Positions 17,858-27,134 of a DNA stretch of 64,000 bases are shown here, piece by piece (the stretch's first letter is position 1; each line of letters begins with the position of its first letter). A model generated the notes under the pieces. That model was not told the origin of the DNA. It saw only the letters and a list, made by a program, of their open reading frames with translations, and did not search any database. The position numbers were made by a program, and so were the translations under genes. Source of the stretch: Acidobacteriota bacterium (GTDB lineage Bacteria > Acidobacteriota > Blastocatellia > RBC074); assembly GCA_018268995.1 (NCBI GenBank), contig JAFDVL010000046.1:46521-110520 (forward strand). The letters run 5' to 3'.

Positions 17858-19270
17858 TTATGCCTCTCCGTAGCTGCGATTATTGTATGTGCCCGCTTGT
17901 TGCCAGGCTTGCTGTCGCACGAGTCGTCGCTCCAGCACGTGATGTAGGACAAACAGAAACAGGAATGCGAGAAAGATGCGTTCCAGATTCATCAGTAATA
18001 TGTCCGGCGATGTATATAACGTCAGTAGAGCAGGTAGCCCGATCAGGAAAAACGCCAGAGATTTAAAGAGCAGAGAAGGGGAGAGCAAGAGCGAATTGAT
18101 CAGATACAAATGCAGTACATTGCAGATGACCATGACGATCAAACCCAGATACCCAAATTGCCAGACTGTAATCGAAGCCGGACTGAGGTTGACGTTCCCC
18201 GCTTCTTCGCTCATTCCCATTTGGACTGCTACGACACGCGTGGGATAGCCGCGAATCGTTCCGTCAAAACTACCTGGAATCGGCTTTGACGGCAGAATCG
18301 CGCGCGGAACCAGTGCCAGCACTGCGCCGATGTAGGGTTGAATTCCGGCGCGGCCTTCGCCCATCCGTTCGACCAGAATGGCGCTGTTTGAAAAGCTGTC
18401 GAATTTTGTGATCAGGTTGACAGCCATTTCATTCACAATATTTTCATCTGCTGCCTTTGAGGAACTGGAAAGAATATCATCCACATTTAAGCGGTCGCCG
18501 TATCGTGCCTGTCCAATCGCGACTGCCAGAATGCTGCCGATAACGACGGTTGCTACTCCGCCAAGCCCAATTAACGTTACCTTTTGTCGCGTTGACCAGG
18601 GCTGAGCCTGACAATAAAGCGTCAGCAAAAAGAACGGCTGCAACATCGCGATTCGTGCGCCCGAAGGTGCCTGTGAAATGACGGTGAAAATTGTCCAGAT
18701 GAGTAAGGCAATCAGCAGCCACAACGTTTGTCGTTCGCGCGGCCAGACGTGAATAAAACACGCACAACAAAAGCAACTCAGGAAGGTCTGAAGCAAATGG
18801 AAACTGCCCAGATTATTGAATGTCTCTGATCCTTCTGACAAAAAGAAAAACGCATTGAGATCAAAGTATGACGTTCCAATAAAGATCGCCATCAAAACGG
18901 CTGTAAGAATCGAAACCCCGATGGATAAGAGTATCCCTAGCAATGCGCCTTTTGAATTGATATGGATTTCTGTCAGACGGCTGTTGATGATCCCTTTGAA
19001 ATAGGGGGTCGGCAAGAGCAGAAAAGCCAGTGTGCATAACAACGTGGCACTTTCCATCACGGCAAAAAACAGAAACTGACTATAGTTTACAAACGCGTAT
19101 ATTTTCAGGTGTCCTTGCAGCAGCACCGTCAAGAGAACGGGGATCGTAAACCACATGAGCGTCATGAAAAACAGTAACGTCGGCAGATGCGGCGACACCT
19201 TTTGACTGCGCCGAATGGCAAAAATCATCCCCAGCAAAGCAAATTGTAAGAGCAACACCAACAGTTCCAT
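17858..19270 (-). CDS. Wzy-like oligosaccharide repeat-unit polymerase
   Basis: 470 residues with about twelve hydrophobic segments, starting at an ATG behind AGGTAA. A long loop holds RAILPSKPIPGSFDGTIRGY and then NLSPASITVWQFGYLGLIV, as in O-antigen polymerases of the Wzy/EpsG-like type. It would join repeat units flipped by the adjacent Wzx-like protein in the periplasm. Neighbours on both sides are Wzx and a GT4, the classical Wzx/Wzy order. Confidence 0.9.
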   Translation of the reverse strand: MELLVLLLQFALLGMIFAIRRSQKVSPHLPTLLFFMTLMWFTIPVLLTVLLQGHLKIYAFVNYSQFLFFAVMESATLLCTLAFLLLPTPYFKGIINSRLTEIHINSKGALLGILLSIGVSILTAVLMAIFIGTSYFDLNAFFFLSEGSETFNNLGSFHLLQTFLSCFCCACFIHVWPRERQTLWLLIALLIWTIFTVISQAPSGARIAMLQPFFLLTLYCQAQPWSTRQKVTLIGLGGVATVVIGSILAVAIGQARYGDRLNVDDILSSSSKAADENIVNEMAVNLITKFDSFSNSAILVERMGEGRAGIQPYIGAVLALVPRAILPSKPIPGSFDGTIRGYPTRVVAVQMGMSEEAGNVNLSPASITVWQFGYLGLIVMVICNVLHLYLINSLLLSPSLLFKSLAFFLIGLPALLTLYTSPDILLMNLERIFLAFLFLFVLHHVLERRLVRQQAWQQAGTYNNRSYGEA

Positions 19271-19290
19271 AAATGATTACCTGCGAAGCG

Positions 19291-20793
19291 CTACCAACTC
19301 AAAACCACCTGTCGGACGCGGGCAAAACCCGTCTCGCAAACGCGCCGTTCAGTTTCATCACAAACCCAGAAGATGCCACCAATCACGATTCCTGCCAGCA
19401 ACAACGTTGACGCCAGATACAGCGTTATTCCGGCACAGGTATAAATCAATCCTATGGCGATCAGACAACTGCCTACGGTTAAGATCGTAGGGCGTCGCAT
19501 GGCTTGCAGGTTGATATGCAATACGAATTGAAGGTAGAGGCACAACAACAACAGATAGAGCACATACGAGAACGCAAACGTTGCCGCCGCTCCGATGGCT
19601 CCCCAGCGTGGAATGGCGAGAAATCCGGTTGCTGTAAAAACGATTGCCCAGATGAACGCGATACCGCATCCTTGCCAGATGCGCCCTTTGGCGGCAATCA
19701 CTGCATTGACGAGGCCAACGTTTGCCATGAACAACCCGGCTACGCTCATCACAAAAGCTGCGGGAGCCGCTGCCATAAACTTCCCGCCATAAAGAACGCT
19801 AATCAACAGTGGGCTGAAAAGCGCACATCCGAGCGCCAGCGGCAACGTTAGTAACCAGATTGTGCGCAGGCTCCGGCTGACCAGTTGATCGAACAGGGCA
19901 ACATCGGCAGCCGCATTCGCTTCGGTCAAAAACGTCATGGCCGGAGTATAGAAATTATAGGGGGCAAGTGAGATCAGTTGCGCCAGTCCATACGCTGCAC
20001 TGAAGAGACCGGCCTGCGCAAAGCCGTGTGTGCGAGCTGTCAACGAATTCGTCCACCAATAACACGGCATATTCAGCAAGGTGATGACAAACGCGGGCAG
20101 CATAAACGCCGCAATCGGGCGCACAATCTCACGTGAAAAGTTGGGACGAATCAGCCCCGGAAATCGCTCTTTGGCGTCTTTAACCAGGCGTTGCGTCAGC
20201 CAGAGCAATCCGACACCGCCAGCGACTAATTGACTTGCTAATGCTCCCCATAATCCCCACACCGCTACCCCGATTAAGGCCAGCACAATCAACATCCCGC
20301 TGCGAATCAGCATCGTCGTGTTGTAGGCTTGATAATCCTGCATTCCAGCCGCAATGCTTGATGCCAGATTGAGCAGCGTGGTGATGAAAATCATGAGGGC
20401 GCAGAAGCGGAAAAACTGAGTCAGCGATGGATCGTTGTAGATTTTAACTGCGATGAGGTGTGCGCCTGCCACAAAGCTCACACAAAAAACTGTGATGAGC
20501 GCCAGTGTGAAGGTTACGACATTCGCCAGAATGGCCCCGCCGCGTGCTCGATCACTGACATAGTATTCCGGCAGCAATTTGTGCAGCGCTGAGTTCTGCC
20601 CCATATGAAAAAGCCCTGCAATCAGGGCTGTCAGGGCTGTGATGATGGCATAAATGCCAAAATCGTGTGGTCCCAAAAAACGCGCCAGCACCATCGGAAC
20701 TAATCCACTAATCACCAGGCTTGTGCCGCCACGCAGCACCGAATCAAGTGATGCGCGCAGGTACCGTCGCCCTAAATCGTCCTGTAGTTTCAT
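19291..20793 (-). CDS. Wzx-like lipopolysaccharide/oligosaccharide flippase
   Basis: 500 residues and about twelve to fourteen membrane segments. The N-terminal half shows the MOP-superfamily pattern (LVISGLVPMVLARFLGPHDF, then GIYAIITALTALIAGLFHMG) shared by Wzx proteins that move undecaprenyl-linked repeat units across the inner membrane. It lies 20 nt before the Wzy-like gene and 36 nt after the kinase gene, consistent with one Wzx/Wzy assembly operon. Confidence 0.94.
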   Translation of the reverse strand: MKLQDDLGRRYLRASLDSVLRGGTSLVISGLVPMVLARFLGPHDFGIYAIITALTALIAGLFHMGQNSALHKLLPEYYVSDRARGGAILANVVTFTLALITVFCVSFVAGAHLIAVKIYNDPSLTQFFRFCALMIFITTLLNLASSIAAGMQDYQAYNTTMLIRSGMLIVLALIGVAVWGLWGALASQLVAGGVGLLWLTQRLVKDAKERFPGLIRPNFSREIVRPIAAFMLPAFVITLLNMPCYWWTNSLTARTHGFAQAGLFSAAYGLAQLISLAPYNFYTPAMTFLTEANAAADVALFDQLVSRSLRTIWLLTLPLALGCALFSPLLISVLYGGKFMAAAPAAFVMSVAGLFMANVGLVNAVIAAKGRIWQGCGIAFIWAIVFTATGFLAIPRWGAIGAAATFAFSYVLYLLLLCLYLQFVLHINLQAMRRPTILTVGSCLIAIGLIYTCAGITLYLASTLLLAGIVIGGIFWVCDETERRVCETGFARVRQVVLSW

Positions 20794-20829
20794 GTCTGGA
20801 TTATTCCCGGCTATGCTGCAAAGAATAAT

Positions 20830-23800
20830 TTACCGACCCGTTTCTTTTGCCCGATCATCACTGGACTTCTTGAGTGGCGTTGTCGTCGGTAAGTGGAGGG
20901 CAGCCAGGAGCGCTGACTGTACCTCTGAGGGCAGCGAGACGTGAAACGCGAGATGCCGTAATTCTGTCAGATATTCTTTTTGCTGACTCAAGGCGAGAAG
21001 CGAAATGGCGGCAATCCGAATCTCATTGTTGGTATGAGTTTTGATTGCCCGCAGCAATGGTTTTGCTTCGCCTGCCTTCATCATCATGAGAAGTAAAGAA
21101 AGCGCGTCGTAATATTTTTCATTCCCGCTGGTAAGGTGATTGATCGCGTCATCGGCAAGCCCGGAAGACGCGATGGCGGCACCGATCCTGCGGCTTCTGG
21201 CAAAAGGTGCTTCACGCATCGCGCGAGTGAAAACCGTCACTTGATTTTCGCCGAGCTGATACAGGGCGTGGATCGCATCCTCTCGTACGGTTTGCGAGGG
21301 ATGATCAAAGGCTGCACAAAGCGTGCGAAAACGTTCTTCGTCTGTATCCAGATCACCACTAAAATCTATCTTTTCTTCTGACAGAATTGATTCCGCCTCA
21401 GTCGCTTCAGTGGTCTCAGAATCAGCGTTGGTTGAGTCAGCGAATGCGTTTGTCGCGTTGTCCACTTTTGCCGTAAAGTCATCAAGACCTAGCTCTTTAG
21501 CAATACTCTCTTCCGTTGCCTCGACAATTTCCGCTTCGAAGATTTTGCTCTCGTCTATTTGTTCCACCGGTTGCTGATAGTAGCCCTGATAGTAATGATC
21601 GTCCTGGCGATTGCTGGCTTGATTGAGCACTACCCCGAAGATTCGCGCGCCAGCTCCGGTCAACAGGTTAATCGAATGACGCACCACTTTATATTGGGTC
21701 TTGCCACTTTGAACCACCATCAGGATTCCGTCTGCCAGCGAGGACAATAACGTGGCATCTGTAAATGAAGCCGACGGCGGGGAATCAATAATGATATGAG
21801 TGTAGTGCCTTTCCAGCATCGTAATGAGCTTGCGCATTTGCTCTGAGCCTAAGAGCTCGGCTGGATTCGGAGGCACCGGGCCTGCGGTCAGCAAATGCAG
21901 CCGTGAGTCGCTGTAGCGCCGGATCAGTCCCAGGGTTTGGGTCTCGCTCAAACCCTTCACAAGACAAGTGCTCAAGCCTTGCTGGTGTGGGATTCCGAAA
22001 ACGGAATGTAATCGCGGGCGGCGCAGATCGGCATCAATAATCAATACTCTCGCGCCAATCTGAGCTAAGCAGAAAGCCAGGTTGACAGCCGTAGTGGTTT
22101 TCCCTTCGCCGGGCATACTTGATGTTACCAGCAGGGTTTTCGGTGGCTGGCCAGCCGTAGACAGCAAAACAGAAGTGCGCAATTGGCGATAGCTTTCCGC
22201 CAGCGCGGAATGGGATTCGGTTGTAAATAATTTGTGCGGCTGGAACTGGCGATTTTTTAGTTCCGTAGAAATCGGAATTGTTACCAGCGCAGGCAATTGC
22301 AACATCTTTTCTGCTTCATCACTGGAATTGATCGTATCGTTCAAATATTCCAGCAGGAATGCCAGCCCGATACTCATCGCCAGTGAGAAACAAAGCACCA
22401 GCATAATTCCTTGCCAGCGCCGTGGGCCGACGGCCTTATCCGCCGGAATTGCATAGTCTATGACGTGAATGTTCTTGCGCATTCCGGCCAAGACAACATC
22501 ATTCTCTTTGTATCGCGACAGCAGCCCATCCAGCAGATTTTTATTGGTCTCGATTTCCTGTTGAATGATGCGGTAATTAATCGCCGCTTCATTTTGCGTG
22601 AGTGTGTCGCTTCGTTGCTGATCGAAGGCCTTGCGTAAAGATTGTTCTGCTGTCAGCGCCTGACGATATTGCGTCTCGTGGTTTGTCACCAGCACTGTCG
22701 CTGAGCGACCACGAGCATTGCGAACTTCCTCTTCCAGGGCGGCGATTTGCTGATTAACTTCTTTAACTTCCGGCCATTCTTCCGTGTTTTCCACTAACAA
22801 CTGCGCGCGGCGTTGCCGCAATTCAGCCAATTTCGTTTCAATATCAACAATCTTGCGGGCGGTGTTTTCCTCTGCTAACGCACTTGCTGCTCCGGGCGCT
22901 AAGGCCGCGCGATAAGCCGCTTCTGCCACTTTGCGCTTGTTTTCCGCTTCGAGCAGTTGTTTGTTCAGCCCCGTCAATCGCTCCACAACCATGTTCTGAT
23001 CGGCATTTAGCGAAAGGATCTGATGGCTTCGGGCATAATTCATTAACCGCTCTTCGCCATTCCGAATTTGTGCCTGCAATTCGGCAATTCGCTTTTGCAA
23101 AAAGTCGCCGGTTGTAACATTGGTTTCGGCCCGGCGCTCTAAATTCAATAGAACAAAGCTGTCGGCAATTCCATTCACAACTTTTGCGGCAATCTCAGGG
23201 TCGTGATGCTGGAACTGAATTTCAATCAAGCGAGTATTGTCTCTGGAATAACCCAATCGTTTTTCGACGACCGGTTCGACCCGTAATTCATCTGTAATGT
23301 CTTTTACCAAAGGTGCCAGCCGCTTGGCTTCGGTCGCTTCGACTTGGGAATTGGTGGGCACGTCCTCATTACTTGAAAGAGTTTTTTCCAAATTGTTATC
23401 TTTGGCTTCAACCTTTGTATTGACCGGGCTGGCGGTGCCAAACATCCGTTGTAAATTTGCCCACCATTTCTGCCGCTCTGGCATCGAACTGGGGCGCGGG
23501 AACGTCGCATTATGTTCAAGGTCGAGTGTTTTGACGACGCGCCGCAATAACCCCTGGCTCGTCAGAATGCGAAGTTGCGTGTTGAAGTAGGCCGGATCAT
23601 TCACCGTACTGTTGACGATCACCGGATTTTTCGAGGCGGCACCTTGCACCGGATTGAGTTCTTCTAAATCCACCATGACCAGCGCCTGCGATTCATAAAT
23701 ATCAGGCTTGCGCACCAGATAAATCGCTGCAATCGCTGTGACCAGAACGGTCAGGCCGCTTACCAGCCACCAGTGTTTGCGAATGGAACCCCAGTAATCT

Positions 23801-23898
23801 CGTAACGGAACCCGACTTTCGACTTCTCGTTCTGGGCGATTTTCAAAAGGTGTTGACGAGGGACGTGTGATGGCAACAGGTTTCTTTAATTCCAGCAT
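20830..23898 (-). CDS. Wzc-type polysaccharide copolymerase/tyrosine autokinase with C-terminal HEAT-like domain
   Basis: 1022 residues with an ATG behind AGGAG. Domains in order: Wzz chain-length domain with membrane segments near residues 37-56 and 485-508 and long coiled coil between; a BY-kinase with Walker A PGEGKTTTA near 597, Walker A' LIIDADLRRP near 617 and Walker B IIIDSPP near 704; a tyrosine cluster DDHYYQGYYQQP near 770; then an acidic/Ser/Thr linker and about 160 residues of HEAT-like helical repeats (TVREDAIHALYQLGENQ, NNEIRIAAISLLALSQQ). Wzc proteins control chain length and export with Wza through cycles of tyrosine phosphorylation. A HEAT-like tail after the tyrosine cluster is not part of the usual architecture; a frameshift or misread stop is unlikely because the frame is continuous. 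Confidence 0.95.
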   Translation of the reverse strand: MLELKKPVAITRPSSTPFENRPEREVESRVPLRDYWGSIRKHWWLVSGLTVLVTAIAAIYLVRKPDIYESQALVMVDLEELNPVQGAASKNPVIVNSTVNDPAYFNTQLRILTSQGLLRRVVKTLDLEHNATFPRPSSMPERQKWWANLQRMFGTASPVNTKVEAKDNNLEKTLSSNEDVPTNSQVEATEAKRLAPLVKDITDELRVEPVVEKRLGYSRDNTRLIEIQFQHHDPEIAAKVVNGIADSFVLLNLERRAETNVTTGDFLQKRIAELQAQIRNGEERLMNYARSHQILSLNADQNMVVERLTGLNKQLLEAENKRKVAEAAYRAALAPGAASALAEENTARKIVDIETKLAELRQRRAQLLVENTEEWPEVKEVNQQIAALEEEVRNARGRSATVLVTNHETQYRQALTAEQSLRKAFDQQRSDTLTQNEAAINYRIIQQEIETNKNLLDGLLSRYKENDVVLAGMRKNIHVIDYAIPADKAVGPRRWQGIMLVLCFSLAMSIGLAFLLEYLNDTINSSDEAEKMLQLPALVTIPISTELKNRQFQPHKLFTTESHSALAESYRQLRTSVLLSTAGQPPKTLLVTSSMPGEGKTTTAVNLAFCLAQIGARVLIIDADLRRPRLHSVFGIPHQQGLSTCLVKGLSETQTLGLIRRYSDSRLHLLTAGPVPPNPAELLGSEQMRKLITMLERHYTHIIIDSPPSASFTDATLLSSLADGILMVVQSGKTQYKVVRHSINLLTGAGARIFGVVLNQASNRQDDHYYQGYYQQPVEQIDESKIFEAEIVEATEESIAKELGLDDFTAKVDNATNAFADSTNADSETTEATEAESILSEEKIDFSGDLDTDEERFRTLCAAFDHPSQTVREDAIHALYQLGENQVTVFTRAMREAPFARSRRIGAAIASSGLADDAINHLTSGNEKYYDALSLLLMMMKAGEAKPLLRAIKTHTNNEIRIAAISLLALSQQKEYLTELRHLAFHVSLPSEVQSALLAALHLPTTTPLKKSSDDRAKETGR

Positions 23899-23955
23899 CT
23901 TGCTCCTAGGTTCCAGTAAGGGTGAATGGATCAGGTGAGGTGGCTAACAAAAACA

Positions 23956-24981
23956 CTATCGAACGACATAAATCGGCATGTTGCTGATGGCAGGTCCCAT
24001 CGCATTATAAATGTTGCGGATGAAACGCTTGCCGCCAGAAACAGACACCTCAACGATATCGCCTGGCTGTAGCAGTAAATCGGAGGCTTTCTTTCGTACA
24101 ATGTCTTGCAGATTAACGGTGAGTTCCATTTTGTCGCTGGCTCCGGCGACTTTGCGAATAACGCGGATGCGATCCGTTTTGGTGTCAGGCAACGTGCCGC
24201 CCGCCATTGCAATTGCTTCTGTCACGGTTGTCGGTTCACGCAAGGGGATTGTCGCAGGCTTGAAAACATTGCCGACGACGAATGCATGCTCAGCTTCCGG
24301 CACACTAATAATGTCGCCCGGCTGGACGTAAGGATTCGCTTTTTCGTCCCCTTGTAACGTTTCATTTAAATTGAAAATGTCATAGTCCGTTTCGTCTGTT
24401 TGCGCCGATACCAGGCTCGCGGAATTTTCTGTTGTGGCAGGCTGACAGGAATACCGTTTGCCGACATGGGCGACTTGCACGCGCTTCCCGGCCTTGTCTG
24501 TGGGGCCGCCTGCGGATGACAACAATTCCAATAGTCGAACCCGACGCTGCAATTGGAATTTGCCCGGTTTATCTACGGCTCCAATCACGGCCACGGGTTG
24601 AGAGTTGTATTCTTTGACAAAGACATCTACCTGCGGGTTACGCTGGTACTTGCGATAACGCTGTGCGATGTCCTTACCCAACTCGCCTTCGGTCAAACAG
24701 GCCGAGAGAATTTCCTCTTCGATTAACGGCATGCGGATCATGCCTCTGGCATCTACGCGGACAGAATCGCGGGACAAGGTTGGACGATTAAAAACGCGTA
24801 CCTCCAGTAAATCACCTGGCCCAATGCGGTAGCGGTCATCCTCCTGAATCGGGCTCAGGACAAACTTAGCTTCTTTCTTTTCCTGCCCGTCTTGTGCGCG
24901 AGGCGCTAGCCCTGACCAGCTTGAAAGAAATATTAGGGCACAAACATTAGCGAGCAATAGGCGAATAACTGTTAGCTTCAT
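23956..24981 (-). CDS. Wza-type polysaccharide export protein (Poly_export/SLBB)
   Basis: 341 residues from the ATG at 24981, chosen because a signal peptide starts there (KLTVIRLLLANVCALIF); the frame is open further upstream. The Poly_export domain contains YRIGPGDLLEVRVFNRPTLS and is followed by SLBB-type segments (VAVIGAVDKPGKFQLQRRV, then AFVVGNVFKPATIPLREP, with TVTEAIAMAGG). Members form the outer-membrane/periplasmic channel for capsule or EPS. No lipobox cysteine is visible near the signal peptide. It lies just before the Wzc-type kinase gene, its usual partner. Confidence 0.95.
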   Translation of the reverse strand: MKLTVIRLLLANVCALIFLSSWSGLAPRAQDGQEKKEAKFVLSPIQEDDRYRIGPGDLLEVRVFNRPTLSRDSVRVDARGMIRMPLIEEEILSACLTEGELGKDIAQRYRKYQRNPQVDVFVKEYNSQPVAVIGAVDKPGKFQLQRRVRLLELLSSAGGPTDKAGKRVQVAHVGKRYSCQPATTENSASLVSAQTDETDYDIFNLNETLQGDEKANPYVQPGDIISVPEAEHAFVVGNVFKPATIPLREPTTVTEAIAMAGGTLPDTKTDRIRVIRKVAGASDKMELTVNLQDIVRKKASDLLLQPGDIVEVSVSGGKRFIRNIYNAMGPAISNMPIYVVR

Positions 24982-25001
24982 GGCTTTACCAAAGGAAATA
25001 C

Positions 25002-25274
25002 TTATCTGGCTGATATTCCCAACCTTCGTGCCGATAAGGCCTCGCGTAGATGATTGGGACATGCAAGATTGAGCACCGTGTTTTTGATCTTAACTAAATC
25101 TTCTTCATGTTCACGCACGAACGCACCCGTTAGCGGATGATCCTGTGTCTTGACAATAATGCCCTCACGAAACCACTGCCAGAACTGTGCTTGTGTCGTC
25201 CAAAATTGTTGACGGTTACGGCAGAGGATTAGGGCGGTGTGCTTTTTCTTTTTTTTGTCTTTCTTTTTGCTCAT
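25002..25274 (-). CDS. Small basic hypothetical protein with Lys-rich N-terminus
   Basis: 90 residues: an N-terminal poly-lysine stretch (KKKDKKKKKH) followed by an apparently folded segment with several Trp/Phe (FWTTQAQFWQWFREG) and an amphipathic C-terminus (LREALSARRLG). There is no clear ribosome-binding site. The stop codon is 20 nt before the Wza start, and the gene overlaps only the non-coding upstream extension of that frame. The composition looks protein-like rather than random. I do not recognise the family. A nucleic-acid- or membrane-phospholipid-binding role would suit the charge but is speculation. Confidence 0.5.
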   Translation of the reverse strand: MSKKKDKKKKKHTALILCRNRQQFWTTQAQFWQWFREGIIVKTQDHPLTGAFVREHEEDLVKIKNTVLNLACPNHLREALSARRLGISAR

Positions 25275-25394
25275 GGTGGAAGGGCGATAATTAGGCGCAA
25301 AAATACCTTAATGCCGGCTTTGATTTGCTTAGGCATTCGGACCACAAAGGGAAGCCTCTAACGCGAGGCAGCGTAGCTGAAATTGGATGAGGGA

Positions 25395-26066
25395 CTACCC
25401 CTCCGCTGCCAACAGCCGAGAAATCAATTCTGCGCGACGCTTGACGCCATATTTGACAAAAATATGCCGCAAATGAAACTTTACGGTTTGCTCACTGATA
25501 CAAAGCCGATCACCGATTTGCGCATTTGTCAGGCCCTGCGTGCAGCATAAGGCCACTTGCGCTTCTCGACGGCTTAAGTCGTATCGGCTGGCAAGGCGTT
25601 CAATCGCCAGCGCCAGATCCTTGCTTTCTGGGATAGCTGGCTCTAACCCGGAGGCGGGCTTAAATTGCGCGGCAGCGCGACGCGCAAAGATTTCTTCAGG
25701 TGTAAAGATGAGATACACCGCAACCTGCGATGAAATCCCGATACCAGCCATGCGGTGTTGCTCAATACTTAGTTTATTGACAAGGCCCCTGATTCCTCGC
25801 CGAATTGCACTGTAATTTAATAATTGCGTAAGCGTCATCAATTGCCGCAAGCTGAATGTGCATACGCGCGTTCGCGCCGCCATCACCTCTGTCAGTAATG
25901 TCTCGTACAAACGCTGTTCAGCAGTTGTATGCGAAAGCGCCAATCGGGACATCGCCTGGCGGTTGATGACCTCACCATACTGCTCAAGAGTAGTGTTGAA
26001 TGGCACCCCCAAAGGTAACGTATTAGTAGAGTGAGCTTCCTTAATTTTGCCTTGAGTCGTGGCCAT
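25395..26066 (-). CDS. LuxR-type transcriptional regulator with N-terminal helical domain
   Basis: 223 residues. The C-terminal 65 residues are a clear LuxR/FixJ HTH (LSRREAQVALCCTQGLTN, then AQIGDRLCISEQTVKFHLRH). The N-terminal part is not a receiver or autoinducer domain: residues 40-110 (LYETLLTEVMAARTRVCTFS, then LRQLMTLTQLLNYSAIRRG and IRGLVNKLSIEQH) look like a second helix-turn-helix or winged-helix unit. It is the first gene of the minus-strand polysaccharide locus and faces the 1-kb AT-rich gap, so it is the best candidate regulator of that locus. Confidence 0.9.
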   Translation of the reverse strand: MATTQGKIKEAHSTNTLPLGVPFNTTLEQYGEVINRQAMSRLALSHTTAEQRLYETLLTEVMAARTRVCTFSLRQLMTLTQLLNYSAIRRGIRGLVNKLSIEQHRMAGIGISSQVAVYLIFTPEEIFARRAAAQFKPASGLEPAIPESKDLALAIERLASRYDLSRREAQVALCCTQGLTNAQIGDRLCISEQTVKFHLRHIFVKYGVKRRAELISRLLAAEG

Positions 26067-27134
26067 ATTAAAAAACTATGGGGTAATTAAGACGGAGAAC
26101 TCTCCGATTCAGGAGACTGATGATCTCTGTTGGGGGGAGTGCTTGAAGGTATCTGAACTTCGGCCGGAGAAGCTCGGATGCCAGCGCAATGAATATGCAA
26201 CCAATAAACGTGATTTGCTACGGGCGGCACTATAGCAGAGTTATTCCTGATAGAGTCCTGTTGATGATTTGAAAAAAATCTCGAAAATTATCAAAAATAT
26301 GTTGTAATAATAGTCTATATGTTAGGTTGTTGATTGATGCTAAAGGAAAGAGCGTAAACTTCTTTTAAGCTTTTAAGCGTTATCTTGTATCTTTTACAGT
26401 TAATAGCCGGGATAGTGAGTAGCATACCTTTTAAATCGGTTAATGGCTTAACCGATGAAGAGTGTATATTTAGTTTAATGTTTTTTATCGTTTTGGGTCT
26501 TTGGTGAATCAGGGTGAGAGTTGGGATAAAATAATTGATAGCTGCTTTATGACTATGTTATAGTCTGCCCGCTTTCAGATCCCCCGTAAATACTGCCTAC
26601 ATGATTTCTGGATTTAGCTTGAAGATAATTTGCTAAGTTTCGGAAATGGTTATAGTTGTAAATTCCCCCAGTAACTGAGTATCGTGCTCCCCTGTTTTTA
26701 TCCTGTTGACAACTTCCTGCGCTACTAAGCCGAAACGCTGCTCGGCTGGTTGATAAAGGGTGTAAAAAGAAGATTGATTACTGTTGTTTATTGGCTCAAT
26801 TCACAGTAGCCGCTCAGCGTTTATTCGTGAATTATGGAAAGAGATCGTGTTTTTACATATAAGTTAACTCAGGAAAGCGTCTAGGTAATCAGTCTTGTTG
26901 TTTTACTTAGCTAGCCGTCAGGGATGTGATTTTAAGTAATATTAACAGATAGAGTTAAGTAATTCTTGAAGATGGTTTTATAGCCAAATTAGGTTTTAAG
27001 TAATATTAACAAGAGGTATTGAGCGATTTCTTCTGCTCATTCATAGAATTAGTAAAGATTCCGTATGTGCCTAGCATCAGTCGGTTAATTTGCTTTTTCT
27101 TCTCTGCCTATTTTCAAACAAAGAGACATACTCA
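26067..27134. other. AT-rich intergenic region between divergent regulators
   Basis: About 1 kb between the LuxR-type gene and the winged-helix gene, visibly richer in A and T than its flanks. I find no credible protein gene. It holds two 18-bp direct repeats near the plus-strand gene (annotated separately) and many short A/T tracts, as expected for a long regulatory region or binding sites for nucleoid proteins. No known riboswitch, tRNA or small RNA is recognised. Confidence 0.6.
26930..27011 (+). promoter_or_regulatory. Paired 18-bp direct repeats upstream of the winged-helix regulator
   Basis: TTTTAAGTAATATTAACA occurs at 26930-26947 and again, exactly, at 26994-27011, spaced 64 bp start to start (about six helical turns); a weaker related AGTTAAGTAATTCTTG lies between them. 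They end about 120 nt before the likely start codon at 27135. Such spacing suits a cooperative DNA-binding protein, possibly the winged-helix regulator itself. Confidence 0.5.
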
